A program made the position numbers and the translations under genes. From contig OX457070.1 of assembly GCA_949752795.1 (NCBI GenBank), positions 38,469,185 through 38,533,184 of the forward strand: a stretch of 64,000 nucleotides of DNA. Reading direction: 5' to 3'. How positions within the stretch are numbered: position 1 is the stretch's first letter; the number at the start of each line of letters is the position of its first letter. This stretch comes from Hyperoodon ampullatus. Lineage: Eukaryota; Chordata; Mammalia; Artiodactyla; Ziphiidae. Of the stretch, positions 47,047 to 57,219 are shown in pieces. The notes under the pieces are model-generated. The model saw only the letters and a program-made list of their open reading frames with translations, made no database searches and was not told the origin of the DNA.

Positions 47047-47189
47047 CAGAATACCCAGTTATATTTGAATTTCAGACAAATAACCAATAATCTTTTAATA
47101 TATGTCCGCCCAGAATATTGCATAGGACATACTTAAACTAAACAATTATTTGTTTTTTATCTGAAATTCAAAGGTAGTTGGGTGTCCTG
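47047..47189. repeat. Palindromic fold-back repeat, copy 1
   Basis: Two arms of about 66 bases (47047-47112 and 47123-47189) are reverse complements with moderate divergence, separated by about 10 bases. The left arm contains 'atttgaatttcagacaaata' and the right arm 'ttttttatctgaaattcaaa'. Transcribed, it would form a long hairpin. Structure and the second copy at 62750-62930 indicate an old DNA-transposon-type miniature element. I do not assign the family name. Confidence 0.78.
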
Positions 47190-47239
47190 TGTTTTCTGTT
47201 TTTTCCCCTTAAGTCTGACAGCGCTATCTCCAGGTGGAG

Positions 47240-47465
47240 GACTGACATGATGGTTAAAGCACAAACACTGCTAATATAGACATGGTTTGTACTCCCGGCT
47301 CTGTAACTTGGCAGCTTTATGTTTTGGGTAAGGTTTCTTTTCTAAAATGCGACCAGAGTTTTCTGGCCTGTGCCAGGCCATGCTGTGAGAATGTAATGAG
47401 AGGATGCATGTAAAGTCTCAGTGCATAGCGCCTGCTAAGGAAGTTGTAGTTACTGCTATTCTCTC
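47240..47465 (+). repeat. MIR relic, sense
   Basis: 'gactgacatgatggttaaag', 'tgtactcccggctctgtaac', 'ttggcagctttatgttttgg', and 'aatgagaggatgcatgtaaa' follow the sense MIR order from head to tail. Confidence 0.78.
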
Positions 47466-47990
47466 ATTTGAGCCTGGTGGTGGCCTGGAAAAAGGCAGCC
47501 AGGCATCTCTCTGCCTATGTAGTGGAGATGTCTCAGGCTTTGATTGCCAGTTCAGCTTTTCATACCAGGTTGGTAATACTAGGCTTTTGTTTTGCTGCTG
47601 TCTTGACATGGAAAAGCAGACTCTGCTGCAGAATCGCCTGGTGCTACCTGTCTTCTTAGAGCAGGGAGAGCAGGCCTCTCCCTCACACATCCAACCAGGA
47701 GGCTGGTGAGTCCCTTTGCCCATCAGCTACTGCAGCCAGCAGGGAAGAAGGGGGCATTTTTCCCAGGGGTTTCGGTCATGAGCCTTTGATGCTGCAGGCC
47801 ATGACCCAGGTCGCAGCAGGCTGAGAAGCACTACCTGAAAACACCCTTCCTGTACCCATCAGAGGCCCTGCCCAAGAGGAATCCATGGCTCAGTTCTTGG
47901 CACCCACTTGTGCAGGACAGCCTAATCCATACTTGTTCCTGGACTAATTTACATGCCCCTCCTGGGAAGTAGATATGTTATGAGGACACT
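47466..47990. other. Unclassified non-coding sequence
   Basis: No supported feature. Both strands show about 100-codon frames over the same bases (47404-47723), which cancels them as evidence for coding. Confidence 0.4.
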
Positions 47991-48003
47991 CTGGGTGCAA
48001 GTT

Positions 48004-48359
48004 TGTTTTTTTTTTAATAAATTTATTTGTTTATTTTTGGCTGTGTTGGGTCTTTGTTGCTGCGCACAGGCTTTCTCTAGTTGGAGCAAGCGGGGGCTAC
48101 TCTTCGTTGCAGAGCACGGGCTTCTCATCACGGTGGCTTCCCTCATTGTGGCGCACAGGCCCTAGGCACGTGGGCTTCACTAGTTGCGGCACACGGGCTC
48201 AGTAGTTGTGGCTCACGGGCTCTAGAGTACAGGCTCAGTAGTTGTGGCGCACGGGCTTAGCTGCTCCGCAGCATGTGGGATCTTCCCGGACCAGGGATTG
48301 AACCCGTGTCCCCTGCATTGGCAGGCGGATTCTCAACCACTGTGCCACCAGGGAAGCCC
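48004..48359 (-). mobile_element. Long CHR-type SINE, antisense
   Basis: The T-rich tail at the left leads into 'tttttggctgtgttgggtct', 'agtagttgtggctcacgggc' units, 'gcatgtgggatcttcccgga' and the head 'tgccaccagggaagcccc'. A perfect 13-base target duplication (ctgggtgcaagtt) lies at 47991-48003 and 48360-48372. Low divergence from the CHR consensus suggests late insertion. Confidence 0.95.
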
Positions 48360-48360
48360 C

Positions 48361-49040
48361 TGGGTGCAAGTTGATAGAAACCCAACTTAAGCAAAAGGGA
48401 GATCTGGGATCCCATTACTGAGTCTTCAGCAGAGCAGCAGGGGCTGCCTTAGGAATCACTGCAGCCAGGGCTCGACCGTGGTCAATTCTCAAGTTCTGTC
48501 TTCTGTTTTTTCCCTTCGTTTTCTCTAAGCACAGATGGTTTCTCTCTTCCAAAAGAGAACAGGCAGCTCCTGATTTTCATGCTTACACCCTCAAATTCAG
48601 AGAGGGAGGAGTTCCTCTCTGCCAGTTCCAGTTAGAAAAATCTATGGGGAATGGTCTTATTGGCCCAGCTTGGGTCATCCCTGGACCAATCATTGTGACC
48701 AGAGAGATGGGTTGCTCATCTTTATGGTTATCCTTGGACGAATCATTGTAGCCAGAGGGATGAGATACTCGGCCCTGATCAGAACCATTGGTTATGTTGG
48801 GAGAAGAGCAGTTTCCAAAGCGTTGGATGGGGGAGTGTTATTATCAGAAGAAGGAAGTGTTGATGCCTGTGCCTCCTTGTAAATGAAGAGTTCAGGGCAA
48901 GGAGGGGCTGGGTTGGGTTGGACTGGTTGGATGATCTTCATGAGGTGGGAGGTCACCTGGGTCATGGAGATCGGCTTACTGACCTCTAGTTTGGTCTCTG
49001 CTGGACCATACATCATTCTGGTTTGACCTGGGCAGTCGGA
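48361..49040 (+). repeat. Mid-age interspersed repeat, family not assigned
   Basis: The start 'agttgatagaaacccaactt aagc' and the later 'cttattggcccagcttgggt' plus 'ggaccaatcattgtgaccag' belong to a dispersed mammalian repeat I recognise without a firm name. The 'ggac(c/g)aatcattgtagcc' phrase occurs twice (about 48682 and 48736), a short internal repetition. The CHR SINE inserted at its left edge. Confidence 0.5.
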
Positions 49041-49119
49041 TAGGGCTGGTGGTAACTTCCAAAGAAAAAACAGAGGTATGCCTGTGACTTTTAGTACTTA
49101 AGAGGGTAATTACATCTGT

Positions 49120-49425
49120 GGACATTCTACTAGGCATTTACTTGATGCCAAGTAAAGTACTAAGCACTTTAGGAGTTTCAAAATCAACAGAAGACAAGAT
49201 CCCATCCTTTGAGGAATTCATAAGCTTCTTAGGTCGACAAGATGTCCATATGTGAAACACTTAGAAAACCCTTTAAGGAAGTGCCAGAGAACAGGCTCTG
49301 AGCTCTGTGACACATCAGGATGTGGGGATTGGGCCTTGGGCTGAAAGAAACGGGGAGGCTGTCTAGGGGGATTTGAGCTGGGGCTTGGAGAACAAAGTGT
49401 AAGGTGAATGCAGAGGCTTAACTCA
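49120..49425 (-). repeat. L2 3' part, antisense
   Basis: 'ggcatttacttgatgccaag', 'tactaagcactttaggagtt', 'gatcccatcctttgaggaat' and 'gggatttgagctggggcttg' fit the antisense L2 3' end and the adjoining coding tail. Confidence 0.68.
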
Positions 49426-49856
49426 CAAATAATAAAAGTTTAAAAATTTTTATTGTGCCTTAGGATAGATAAATGAAAACTGGGTTTTGTGAAGGCTGTA
49501 GCCAGGGTGGATGCTGCCTTAGGATGAAGATACAGATTGCTTGTCCCCCGAAATATGAAAAAATTTGTTTTTTTAACCAAGCTAAAACTTGGGGTTTGGC
49601 AAAGAGCAATTTGATTTCTATGGATATCTCTGCTTTGCTAATGTGCCAGGAGGTACTTAGCTGTGGATCATGTATTGATAAATAAATGCAGAATAGGGAA
49701 AATCACTGATACTTTTTATCTTAAGCAAGCCAGAACTTGTTTATGAATGAATAAATGGGAAAGGGAAAATGTTAAGAGAGAAACCTTTAAAAAGACCACA
49801 CAGGCAAAAGTTTTCATGAATACTGTGAGGATACAGGAAGCAGCAGATGTGCAGGA
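49426..49856. other. Unclassified non-coding sequence
   Basis: Contains A/T-rich patches (49440-49460, 49680-49760) and nothing I can name. Confidence 0.4.
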
Positions 49857-49865
49857 AAGAACAGG

Positions 49866-50194
49866 ATATTTTTTTGACTGAGTTGGGTCTTCATTGCTGC
49901 GCTCGGGCTTTCTCTAGTCACGGCGAGCGGGGGCTACTCTTTGTTGCGGTGCGTGGGCTTCTCACAGCGGTGGCTTCTGGTTGCAGAGCACGGGCTCTAG
50001 GCGCACGGGCTTCAGTAATTGTGGCTCGCGGGCTCAGTATTTGTGGCTTGTGGGCTCTAGGGCGCAGGCTCAGTAGTTGTGGCGCATGGGCTTAGTTGCT
50101 CTGCAGCATGTGGGATCTTCCCGGACCAGGATCAAACCCGTGTCCCTGGCACTGGCAGGAGGATTCTTAACCACTGCGCCACCAGGGACGTCCC
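49866..50194 (-). mobile_element. Long CHR-type SINE, antisense
   Basis: The order is the usual antisense CHR: 'gactgagttgggtcttcatt', 'ctttctctagtcacggcgag', 'cagtagttgtggcgcatggg', 'gcatgtgggatcttcccgga' and the head 'ccaccagggacgtccc'. A 9-base target duplication (aagaacagg) lies at 49857-49865 and 50195-50203. Its tail is short and lacks a clean T run, so some terminal loss is likely. Confidence 0.93.
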
Positions 50195-50204
50195 AAGAAC
50201 AGGG

Positions 50205-50400
50205 TTTTTAAAGTCTAGAGGATCCTGGTTTGAATTCTACCTCTGCAGCTTACTAAGGGGCATGAGACTGGCATATAAAAGGGGAATAAGGATGGTACTT
50301 CAGAGGATTTTATTTTTGAAGATGCAATAGATTATCTATGCAAAATACTTAGGGTCGTACTTGGCAAGCAGTAAAGACTCAGTAAGTGGTTTGAATTATT
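50205..50400 (+). repeat. MIR relic, sense
   Basis: 'ggatcctggtttgaattcta', 'cctctgcagcttactaaggg', 'aaaaggggaataaggatggt' and 'aagactcagtaagtggtttg' follow sense MIR order. Confidence 0.78.
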
Positions 50401-50429
50401 GTTGTGAAATATAAACTAGTTGTGGGCAG

Positions 50430-50880
50430 TTGGAGCAGGAACCATTGTGGTTCAGTGCCTATTATGTGCTGGACACTGGATTATGTAGGCTTTTTTTTTT
50501 TTTTTGGTATGCGGGCCTCTCACTGCTGTGGCCTCTCCCGTTGTGGAGCACAGGCTCCGGACGTGCAGGCTCAGCGGCCATGGCTCACGGGCCCAGCCGC
50601 TCCGTGGCATGTGGGATCTTCCCGGACTGGGGCACGAACCCGTGTCCCCTGCATCGGCAGGTGGACTCTCAACCACTGCGCCACCAGGGAAGCTCCTATG
50701 TAGGCATTTTACATGAATGATTAAATGTCATTGCCACAAAAGACATGTGAGGGGGATACTGTGATTTTCGTTTCAGAGATGAGGAAACTCAGCCCCAAGG
50801 AGGTTAAGGGGCCTCAGCCAGATCAGTTGGAACCAGGGTGTGTCTGAATCCAGAATCTTGTTTTCTTTTCCTTATGGGTC
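50430..50880 (-). repeat. MIR relic, antisense, split by a SINE
   Basis: The left part 'cagtgcctattatgtgctgg acac' and the right part 'gagatgaggaaactcagccc' ... 'tctgaatccagaatcttg' are halves of one antisense MIR. The SINE at 50491-50696 lies between them. Confidence 0.82.
50491..50696 (-). mobile_element. Short CHR-type SINE, antisense, inserted in MIR
   Basis: A 15-base T run, then 'gcgggcctctcactgctgtg', 'gttgtggagcacaggctccg', 'ggcatgtgggatcttcccgg' and 'gcgccaccagggaagctcc'. A perfect 9-base target duplication (tatgtaggc) lies at 50482-50490 and 50697-50705. It is very close to the short copies at 51706 and 61807. Confidence 0.95.
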
Positions 50881-51687
50881 AGATCAAAGGTGGCTGGTGG
50901 GGATCCACCTTTGGATCCAGGCGATTTCCAGGCCAGGGCCCTGCATTGTAGACTCTTCGTTCAGATGCCTTAGAAGGAACCCAGAAGGTTGGGGGTGAGG
51001 GGGCAGTGATGCACACCCAGTGGAAATGGTTGGTAAAGGCAAGATATAGGTGGGCAGTCTTTTCTTGAGCCAAACTCCATAATGAGCTCCTGACACCAGC
51101 ATTTTCCCAGGAATGCCAGAATGAGAGAGAGAGAGAGAGAAAGACCCTAAGAACCGACTTGCTGAGGAGCTTTGCTAAGCAAGTGTGACCTTTCCCTTCC
51201 CTTGGGTCAGTGCTTCCTCTCTCAGGGACACCTGGAGCCCTTTTGCTCCTGTGACCCCTCTCCAGCCCCACGGAGGAGGGATACTGGCTTGAGCTCCCCA
51301 TGTGCGGGTGGCAGCTGGCCTCTGCCATGGCGATGGCTCCCATCTAACGAAAACACTGCAAGATGGGCAAGGCATAAAGCAGAGCAGAGCCACTAGTGTG
51401 TGAGGGCAGGTGTAGGCAAAAAAATAAAAGGTGGGGGGAGGTTAGCATTCAAAGTTGAATTGCAGAGACGTGGGATATCTTAGTAGTATGGGCAAAGGGG
51501 ATTGTGAGATCAAAAGCTGTGATAAGAGAGAGATTATTTCATCCTGACTCTGCTGAGGAAAAGGACAGTCATATATGCAGGCAGACACCCCACACACGCC
51601 CATTTCTTTGATTTCAAAGTGGGAAACACTCAACCCAACCCCACACAGCCTGGCCCCCTTCCCTGACTCCCCACCCCACTGGCTGAT
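50881..51687. other. Unclassified non-coding sequence with (AG)n
   Basis: A short (AG)n run lies at 51126-51140. A 154-codon minus frame (50879-51343) is open, but other frames of 72-74 codons lie within the same bases and it shows no domain, so no gene is called. Confidence 0.4.
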
Positions 51688-51705
51688 TCTACCCTGGTTT
51701 TATTT

Positions 51706-51926
51706 TATTTTATTTTATTTTTATTTTTTATTTTTTGCGGTACGCGGCCCTCTCACTGTTGTGGCCTCTCCCGTTGTGGAGCACAGGCTCCGGATGCGCA
51801 GGCTCAGCGGCCATGGCTCATGGGCTCAGCCGCTCCGTGGCATGTGGGATCTTCCCGGACTGGGGCACGAACCCGTGTCCCCTGCATCGGCAGGTGGACT
51901 CTCAACCACTGCGCCACCAGGGAAGC
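51706..51926 (-). mobile_element. Short CHR-type SINE, antisense
   Basis: A TTTTA-rich tail is followed by 'tgcggtacgcggccctctca', 'gttgtggagcacaggctccg', 'ggcatgtgggatcttcccgg' and 'gcgccaccagggaagc'. A perfect 18-base target duplication (tctaccctggttttattt) lies at 51688-51705 and 51927-51944, the longest in this window. A 128-codon frame through it is artefactual. Confidence 0.95.
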
Positions 51927-51944
51927 TCTACCCTGGTTTTATTT

Positions 51945-52750
51945 GCTGGTGGGATGCCTGACTTCCAGTGTCCGCCACATTTGCTCTTGTGTGATTTTAA
52001 TTTTATTTCCAGCTCATATTTTTGCTCATATTTTTATTTCTTCAAAGCTAAATAATTTTCTCTGGTGGAGCATCCTGACTTTTGCTTGAAGTCTCAGCCT
52101 ATGTTCTTTACTTGGTTGTAACCATTGGGAGTTGATTTGGAGGCTTTAAAAAAGAATTATTGTGTTTTAAGAAAGACAAACCAGTTTGCCAGCATTATTT
52201 CTAGTTCTTAAAATTCAAAGCAGTTTTTTAGAGACTGTTCTTTGCTTTTGGAGATGGAGCTGATTTCAGTTTATAGCTTGTTGTCTTCACACCCATCTCG
52301 GTGACCAATACTGTAAGATGATTTCCTTTTTTTTTTTTTCCTTCCTTGAAGTGGGTTTCAAATCCCCAAAGAATTTCTGGGAAGGGAAGAAAAATCCTTT
52401 AATTGAAAGCAAGAGAAAACAAAACAAAAAAAAGCATAAGAGAGCTGACAAAAATATCATGTTTAATGAAACCAAGTTCCATTCTTGCAGATGGCTGTGG
52501 AGGCACAGAATGACCTAAAGATAGAAAAACGGGTTTTCTTTACGTGCCTTGTGAAGGGTGGTTTTTCTTTTGAATGTCATGTGTGTGACTGGCCGGCGCC
52601 TTGCAGAGCCCCTCAGCAAGAAGGTAGGGGTCCAGCTACCCTTCCGGCTGTGGAGGGTCCCCCGTGACAGTGCTGAGGTGGCCTCTGCAGGTGTCTTGGG
52701 TGCTGCTGTCCACTGACCGCTGTAGCACGGGCAGCGTGTTCCACATTGTT
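51945..52750. other. Unclassified non-coding sequence
   Basis: AT-rich with a T run at 52327-52339 and an A-rich patch at 52400-52440. Nothing else is recognised. Confidence 0.4.
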
Positions 52751-52754
52751 CAGC

Positions 52755-52910
52755 ATTTGGTCAGTCACCTTTAAATCTGGACTCAGCCACTTAGTAACTG
52801 TGTGACCTCAGGCAAGGGACTAACCTTCCTGGGCCTTTCTCCTTCGTAAGCTGGTAAGACTCATATCTACCTGCATGGGTTTCTAGGAGGAGTATTTAAG
52901 ATTCAGAGGG
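52755..52910 (+). repeat. MIR relic, sense
   Basis: 'aaatctggactcagccactt', 'agtaactgtgtgacctcagg' and 'caagggactaaccttcctgg' are diagnostic for the sense MIR core. Confidence 0.88.
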
Positions 52911-53808
52911 GAATGTTCTTGGCACGATGTCTTTAAGAAAGGGTGCTGGTCCTTCCTGTGGCCTGATCCTCCCCCTTGTGTCCTGTGAGGTGGGGCTGGG
53001 CCTTGCACACCTGAGGAGCTTCTTGGGTGCTGGAGACCAAGGAGACCCTTACAGTCTGTGGGGACTAAACGAGTAACCAAGAATAATGGAGTTACTCAGG
53101 CAGCCTTCTTAAAATCACACAAGAAAGTACCAGTCTCTCTGAACTTCCCTCTTACACAAAGTAAACAAAAGCCATAAAGATATAAACACACTTAAAAACT
53201 CCACAAGTTTGAAATTAACTTTATTTAATTAGGAATTAATGACTTTGAACGTTTTCCTGTTCTGCTGTCAATTCTTGCATCTCCGGTGACTTTTCCTTTT
53301 CCACCTTCTGTCTGTGAAATTCCTCTCCCTGAGGCTGAGAGAACTTGGGCAGGTTTTGCGGCTGGAAATGGACTTGACCTTTCTCCGTTAGGGAAGGGTG
53401 CTGTGGTTGTTAAGGATGGCGTATGGACCTCTGGTCCATGAGACTCCAAGGTGGCAAAGGCACAGTTTATTTTGGAATCGTCTTTGCTAGAGAACAGGGA
53501 AACCTGTGTATCTCAAACCCCCCTTTTCTACCTTCCTCTTCGTACACACTGTCTCCTCCCAGCCCAGGGCTATTTCAGACACTTGGCTGGAGTCTCCGAC
53601 TTCCCCCAGTACCCCTAGCCTGCATGCATTTTCCTGACCTCACTCCTTTTCTCCTCCTTTGCTCTCTGTGTAGTTACACCGTCTGTCTTTGGTTTTCCAG
53701 CCTGACAGTTCATCTCTCTGCATGCTCTTTGCTCATCTCCGTCCCTTTTATGATGGGCACAGACATCTTAATTCATTGCACTGGGTTTGCCTAACCCAAG
53801 GGCGCATT

Positions 53809-53858
53809 GTCTCTCTCTTTCTCCTCTTTTCCTCTTCTTTCTCTTTCTCTCTCTTAGT
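53809..53858. repeat. (CT)n-rich pyrimidine tract
   Basis: A 50-base near-pure C/T run. Confidence 0.88.
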
Positions 53859-54882
53859 TTACTTCAGTCCACATACCTGGCAGCTGCATTTCTGGTTGGA
53901 GTTCCATACTTTAATAAGTTCAGGAAACACTTTTTTTTGATATCCTTTACTTTATAAAAATTCCATATTATACCTAGCAACCCAAATTGGCCCAAAAGAT
54001 AAATAGCAGCTACTTTTTCAGATTACAAAAGGTTTCCCTCTAGGAACAATAGCTGGTATGCTGACAGTGAATCCATTTATTAAAACGATTTATAGTTCAC
54101 TTTTACGAAATATATCTATTCTGTAACTTGAGGCAAACCTGTGTTCCGTTTTGGGTTTTTCACCCCGTCACTTTTTTCACTCCAGCTCTTCCCTGCCCTA
54201 TCCTAGCCATTGCCAGTTTGGTAGAAACTTAGCAGCATGTGCACCTTAATACAGTCATCTGGTAAGTCAAGTCCAGGTCTCTTCGATTTGCATCCTTCCC
54301 TCGCTTTGTCAGGGCAAGATGGCAGGGGTGCGGGTCGGGGTGCAAGATAGGAGTGAAGGGACTGACACTGCTTTTTAATTACTTGGAAAGCATACCCTTC
54401 CCTTTGGCTTTGCTTTTATTCAGAGGCTTTAAAGCCTGTTAAGTCACACCTGGTCTCCCAATCATTGCCTCCTCCGCATTAAAGTTTACCGCCCCCTTCA
54501 GTAGAGATGGAGTGAAAACTGGGGAATTTAGAGACAGACCACAGGCTTTCACTGAGCAGCGAGATTCCTCAGGGCATGATACTGGGGGGCTGCAAAGCAT
54601 CACCAAGGAAGAGGAGACTCGCAGGGGGCTAGAGAGCATCGTCACTTCCCAGGGGGCCTGTGGATTCTGAATGCATGAAGCCTGTAGACCCTGAACAACA
54701 AGAGGGATGCGTGCTTGGGAGACTGGTTCATGATACCCCCTACTTGTATGGTGATCTTTTCATTCCATATTTTTAAAAATTCTTTCTTTCAAAGAGCCTC
54801 AAGCTGTCTTATTGCTTTCATCTCTGCCAATGCCAAAGGAGCAGCATGGGTTAAATCTAGTTAGCTGTGCTTGTGCTTAATT

Positions 54883-54931
54883 TCTGTCTCTCTGTCTCTC
54901 TCTTTCTCTCTCTGTCTCTCTGTGTCTCTAG
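54883..54931. repeat. (TCTG)/(CT)n microsatellite
   Basis: TCTC and TCTG units repeat for about 50 bases. The antisense Arg/Glu-rich frame over it is an artefact. Confidence 0.9.
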
Positions 54932-56784
54932 ACTTAACTGGTTTAATTCCTGTTATGAAGGGTGAAGTCCTGGTAGGGAGTTGGGGCATTGGCTTTGGGA
55001 GCAAACTTAACAGCACCCAGTTGGAACACTGCGCCTGAGAAAGATTACCTTTTTTTAAAGGGCGATAAGTTGATTGATCTGGGCACAGGCAGGACACCCC
55101 AGGAGAGCCTGGTATACTGCACACAGGCTGTTTTTGTCCCCTTTTCTGGTCACCCGATCTCTCTCCATGTGCTGCTTTTAGAACTTCCTGGTGCTCAGGC
55201 CTGGTCTCACAAAAGGGAACAGCCATTCGTGTCCAGACACATTGCAGACTTCTGGCAAAATAGCTGTAGCTCACGAAAATTTACACTTTTTCTGGCACCT
55301 GGCCGAGAGAATGAACAGGACTTGGCTCGGGTTTGCTTTCAGTTAGAAAAGCCCTTTGGTGGGGGTGGTGGTGGGTGGAGAGTTAGGGGTGGGGTGGCAG
55401 CAAGATCCTCGTGAAGGGTCAGAGCTGCTGAAATAAATATCAGCTCGGCTAGAGAGCAATTCCTGTAATTATATCTGCCCGATGACTTATAATCAGCATT
55501 CTTAGCAGAGTCTGTAACTTTCATGTCTTCTCCTTCTGTGTGCAGTATGGGTGGCACTGACGGTGGGTGTGCTGTGAAAATCACCTTGATTTTAAAAATG
55601 TGGTGTTACTGGTGGTTGTTACTGTTAATGTGAATATCATTCTCACTGAAGATTACCTTTGAAATAATGCCAGTGGGGCATTTGCTGGAATTTCTGGTGT
55701 TGGGGAAGGGGCCTGGGGACTGTGTATTGTTTTTCACTAGGGAGAATCCTGTGTATATAGACATTTAAAAGAGCAAAACAAAGCTGAGTGTGTGAACAAA
55801 GCTCAGACTTGCCATATTGGTCCTGCCTTCCAAGCGAGGGTCCATTTTGGATCCCAACCTAATGTAGCCCATTCTCCATCTCCCCTCTTTGAAAAACTTG
55901 AGAGAAACCAGCTGTCTGCCAGTCCACAGGCTGTGTGTCATTTCCTTCCCTCTCCAAGCCTCAATCTTTCCACAGAGGAGTCTTTTCAAATTAACGTTTT
56001 CAGTTCATTAAAGACCTTTTCGCAAACATTTCGTTCTGGTAAAGGCAGCAGTTCATCTGGAAATGGTCAGGCTCACGATGGCACAGAATGGCATGAGAAA
56101 GGGAAAAAAATCAAATTCCTTCTCATCAAGTGGACAGACAGTGTGCAGTAAGCCTCAAATAGGTCTTCCTTAGAAGCTGGGGAGATTTCTTCGGAAGGAA
56201 GAAATAAAGTCAATGAATGAAAATTATTTGCTCTTGTTTGTTTTGCAAAACTATCAAGGGAATAGGGGAGCTGGGCTTTCATTCCTTTTCTTTAAAAAAA
56301 AAAAAAAAATGGATTCTCTGGGAAGAAGCAGCTCACAACTGTGACCATTTGTCTTGCTTTTGCTAATACCCACTGCAGCCTCTCCAGGGCTCATTCTGTG
56401 TTTGGGGAGGAATGCATGAAAAGCCTTCTGCCTCCAGATGGAAATATGGTCTTCCCTTCCCTGCCCTGTTTGAACTAGACACTCTGAGAGTCTCATGCAA
56501 ATGGCCGGCTTCCCCAGAACAGACCAGTGGAGCAGTACCTTGACAAGCTTGAGTGCTTGGGGCTTGTGGGGCAAAGTTACAGAAAATCTGTGCTTGACGT
56601 AGGACTGGAGGTAGGCCTGCAGAGCATGAGTTGCTGCTGCTGTTGTTGCCCCAGCCTGGGAGAAAAGAACCCAAGAATCTTCTAGGAAGTAACCTGAGAG
56701 ATTAGCTAGTCTGTGTGGTGTTTGTTTGTTTGTTGTTACTATGTTTTGCAGACAACCTTAGGATCAGCTCCATTTTTATCTGTT

Positions 56785-56925
56785 TCATGTGGTGGAATTT
56801 GGCATAAGATTTCCACTAGGCCTCAAGCTTCCTGAGGCCTGGGCCACGTTTGTGCTGTTCATGTTACTTACACAAAGTCGGTTCTAGGTAAATATTTGTT
56901 AATGAATAAAGAATGAATAATGTAG
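56785..56925 (+). repeat. L2 3' end, sense
   Basis: 'caagcttcctgaggcctggg' and 'aaatatttgttaatgaataa' are sense L2 3' terminal phrases. Confidence 0.82.
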
Positions 56926-56944
56926 CTTAAAAGGCGTTTGAAAA

Positions 56945-57185
56945 CCATGGATCTAGTCCTTTTGCCCTCCCCTGCCTCCAGCCATATTATGTCAAGGCCA
57001 GAGAAACTTGGTGAGTTTCGCAAGGTCCTCCACCCAGCTGGCCACAGGCAGGGCCAGGACTGGGAACCCAGGCTTAGTCCATAGCTTGTGTCTTAGTATT
57101 CCTTACACCAGTGGGACCCAAAAAGCTCAAAGATGCCAGCTTCTTGAAGGCAGCTTTCAGATAGGGACACCATTCCCCACTCACC
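56945..57185 (-). repeat. MIR relic, antisense
   Basis: 'gagaaacttggtgagtttcg caagg', 'ccacaggcagggccaggact' and 'gggaacccaggcttagtcca' fit the distal half of an antisense MIR. Confidence 0.68.
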
Positions 57186-57219
57186 ATCCAACTAGTGGGC
57201 ATGACTAGCTGGGGTATTT

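Larger units (their letters stand above)
52911..56780. other. Second repeat-poor stretch (3.9 kb)
   Basis: Apart from pyrimidine microsatellites I recognise no transposable element here. Segments 54040-54140 and 55420-55560 have a balanced, undecayed look; the latter includes 'attcctgtaattatatctgc', a TAAT-containing motif. Frames of 119-141 codons (54989-55414, 55792-56151) are open but have no known domain and overlap minus-strand frames. No gene is called. Confidence 0.4.

Noticed and set aside
50879..51343. 154-codon minus-strand frame
   Set aside because: No signal, domain or splice context, and other frames of 72-74 codons lie within the same bases. Length is compatible with chance in GC-richer sequence.
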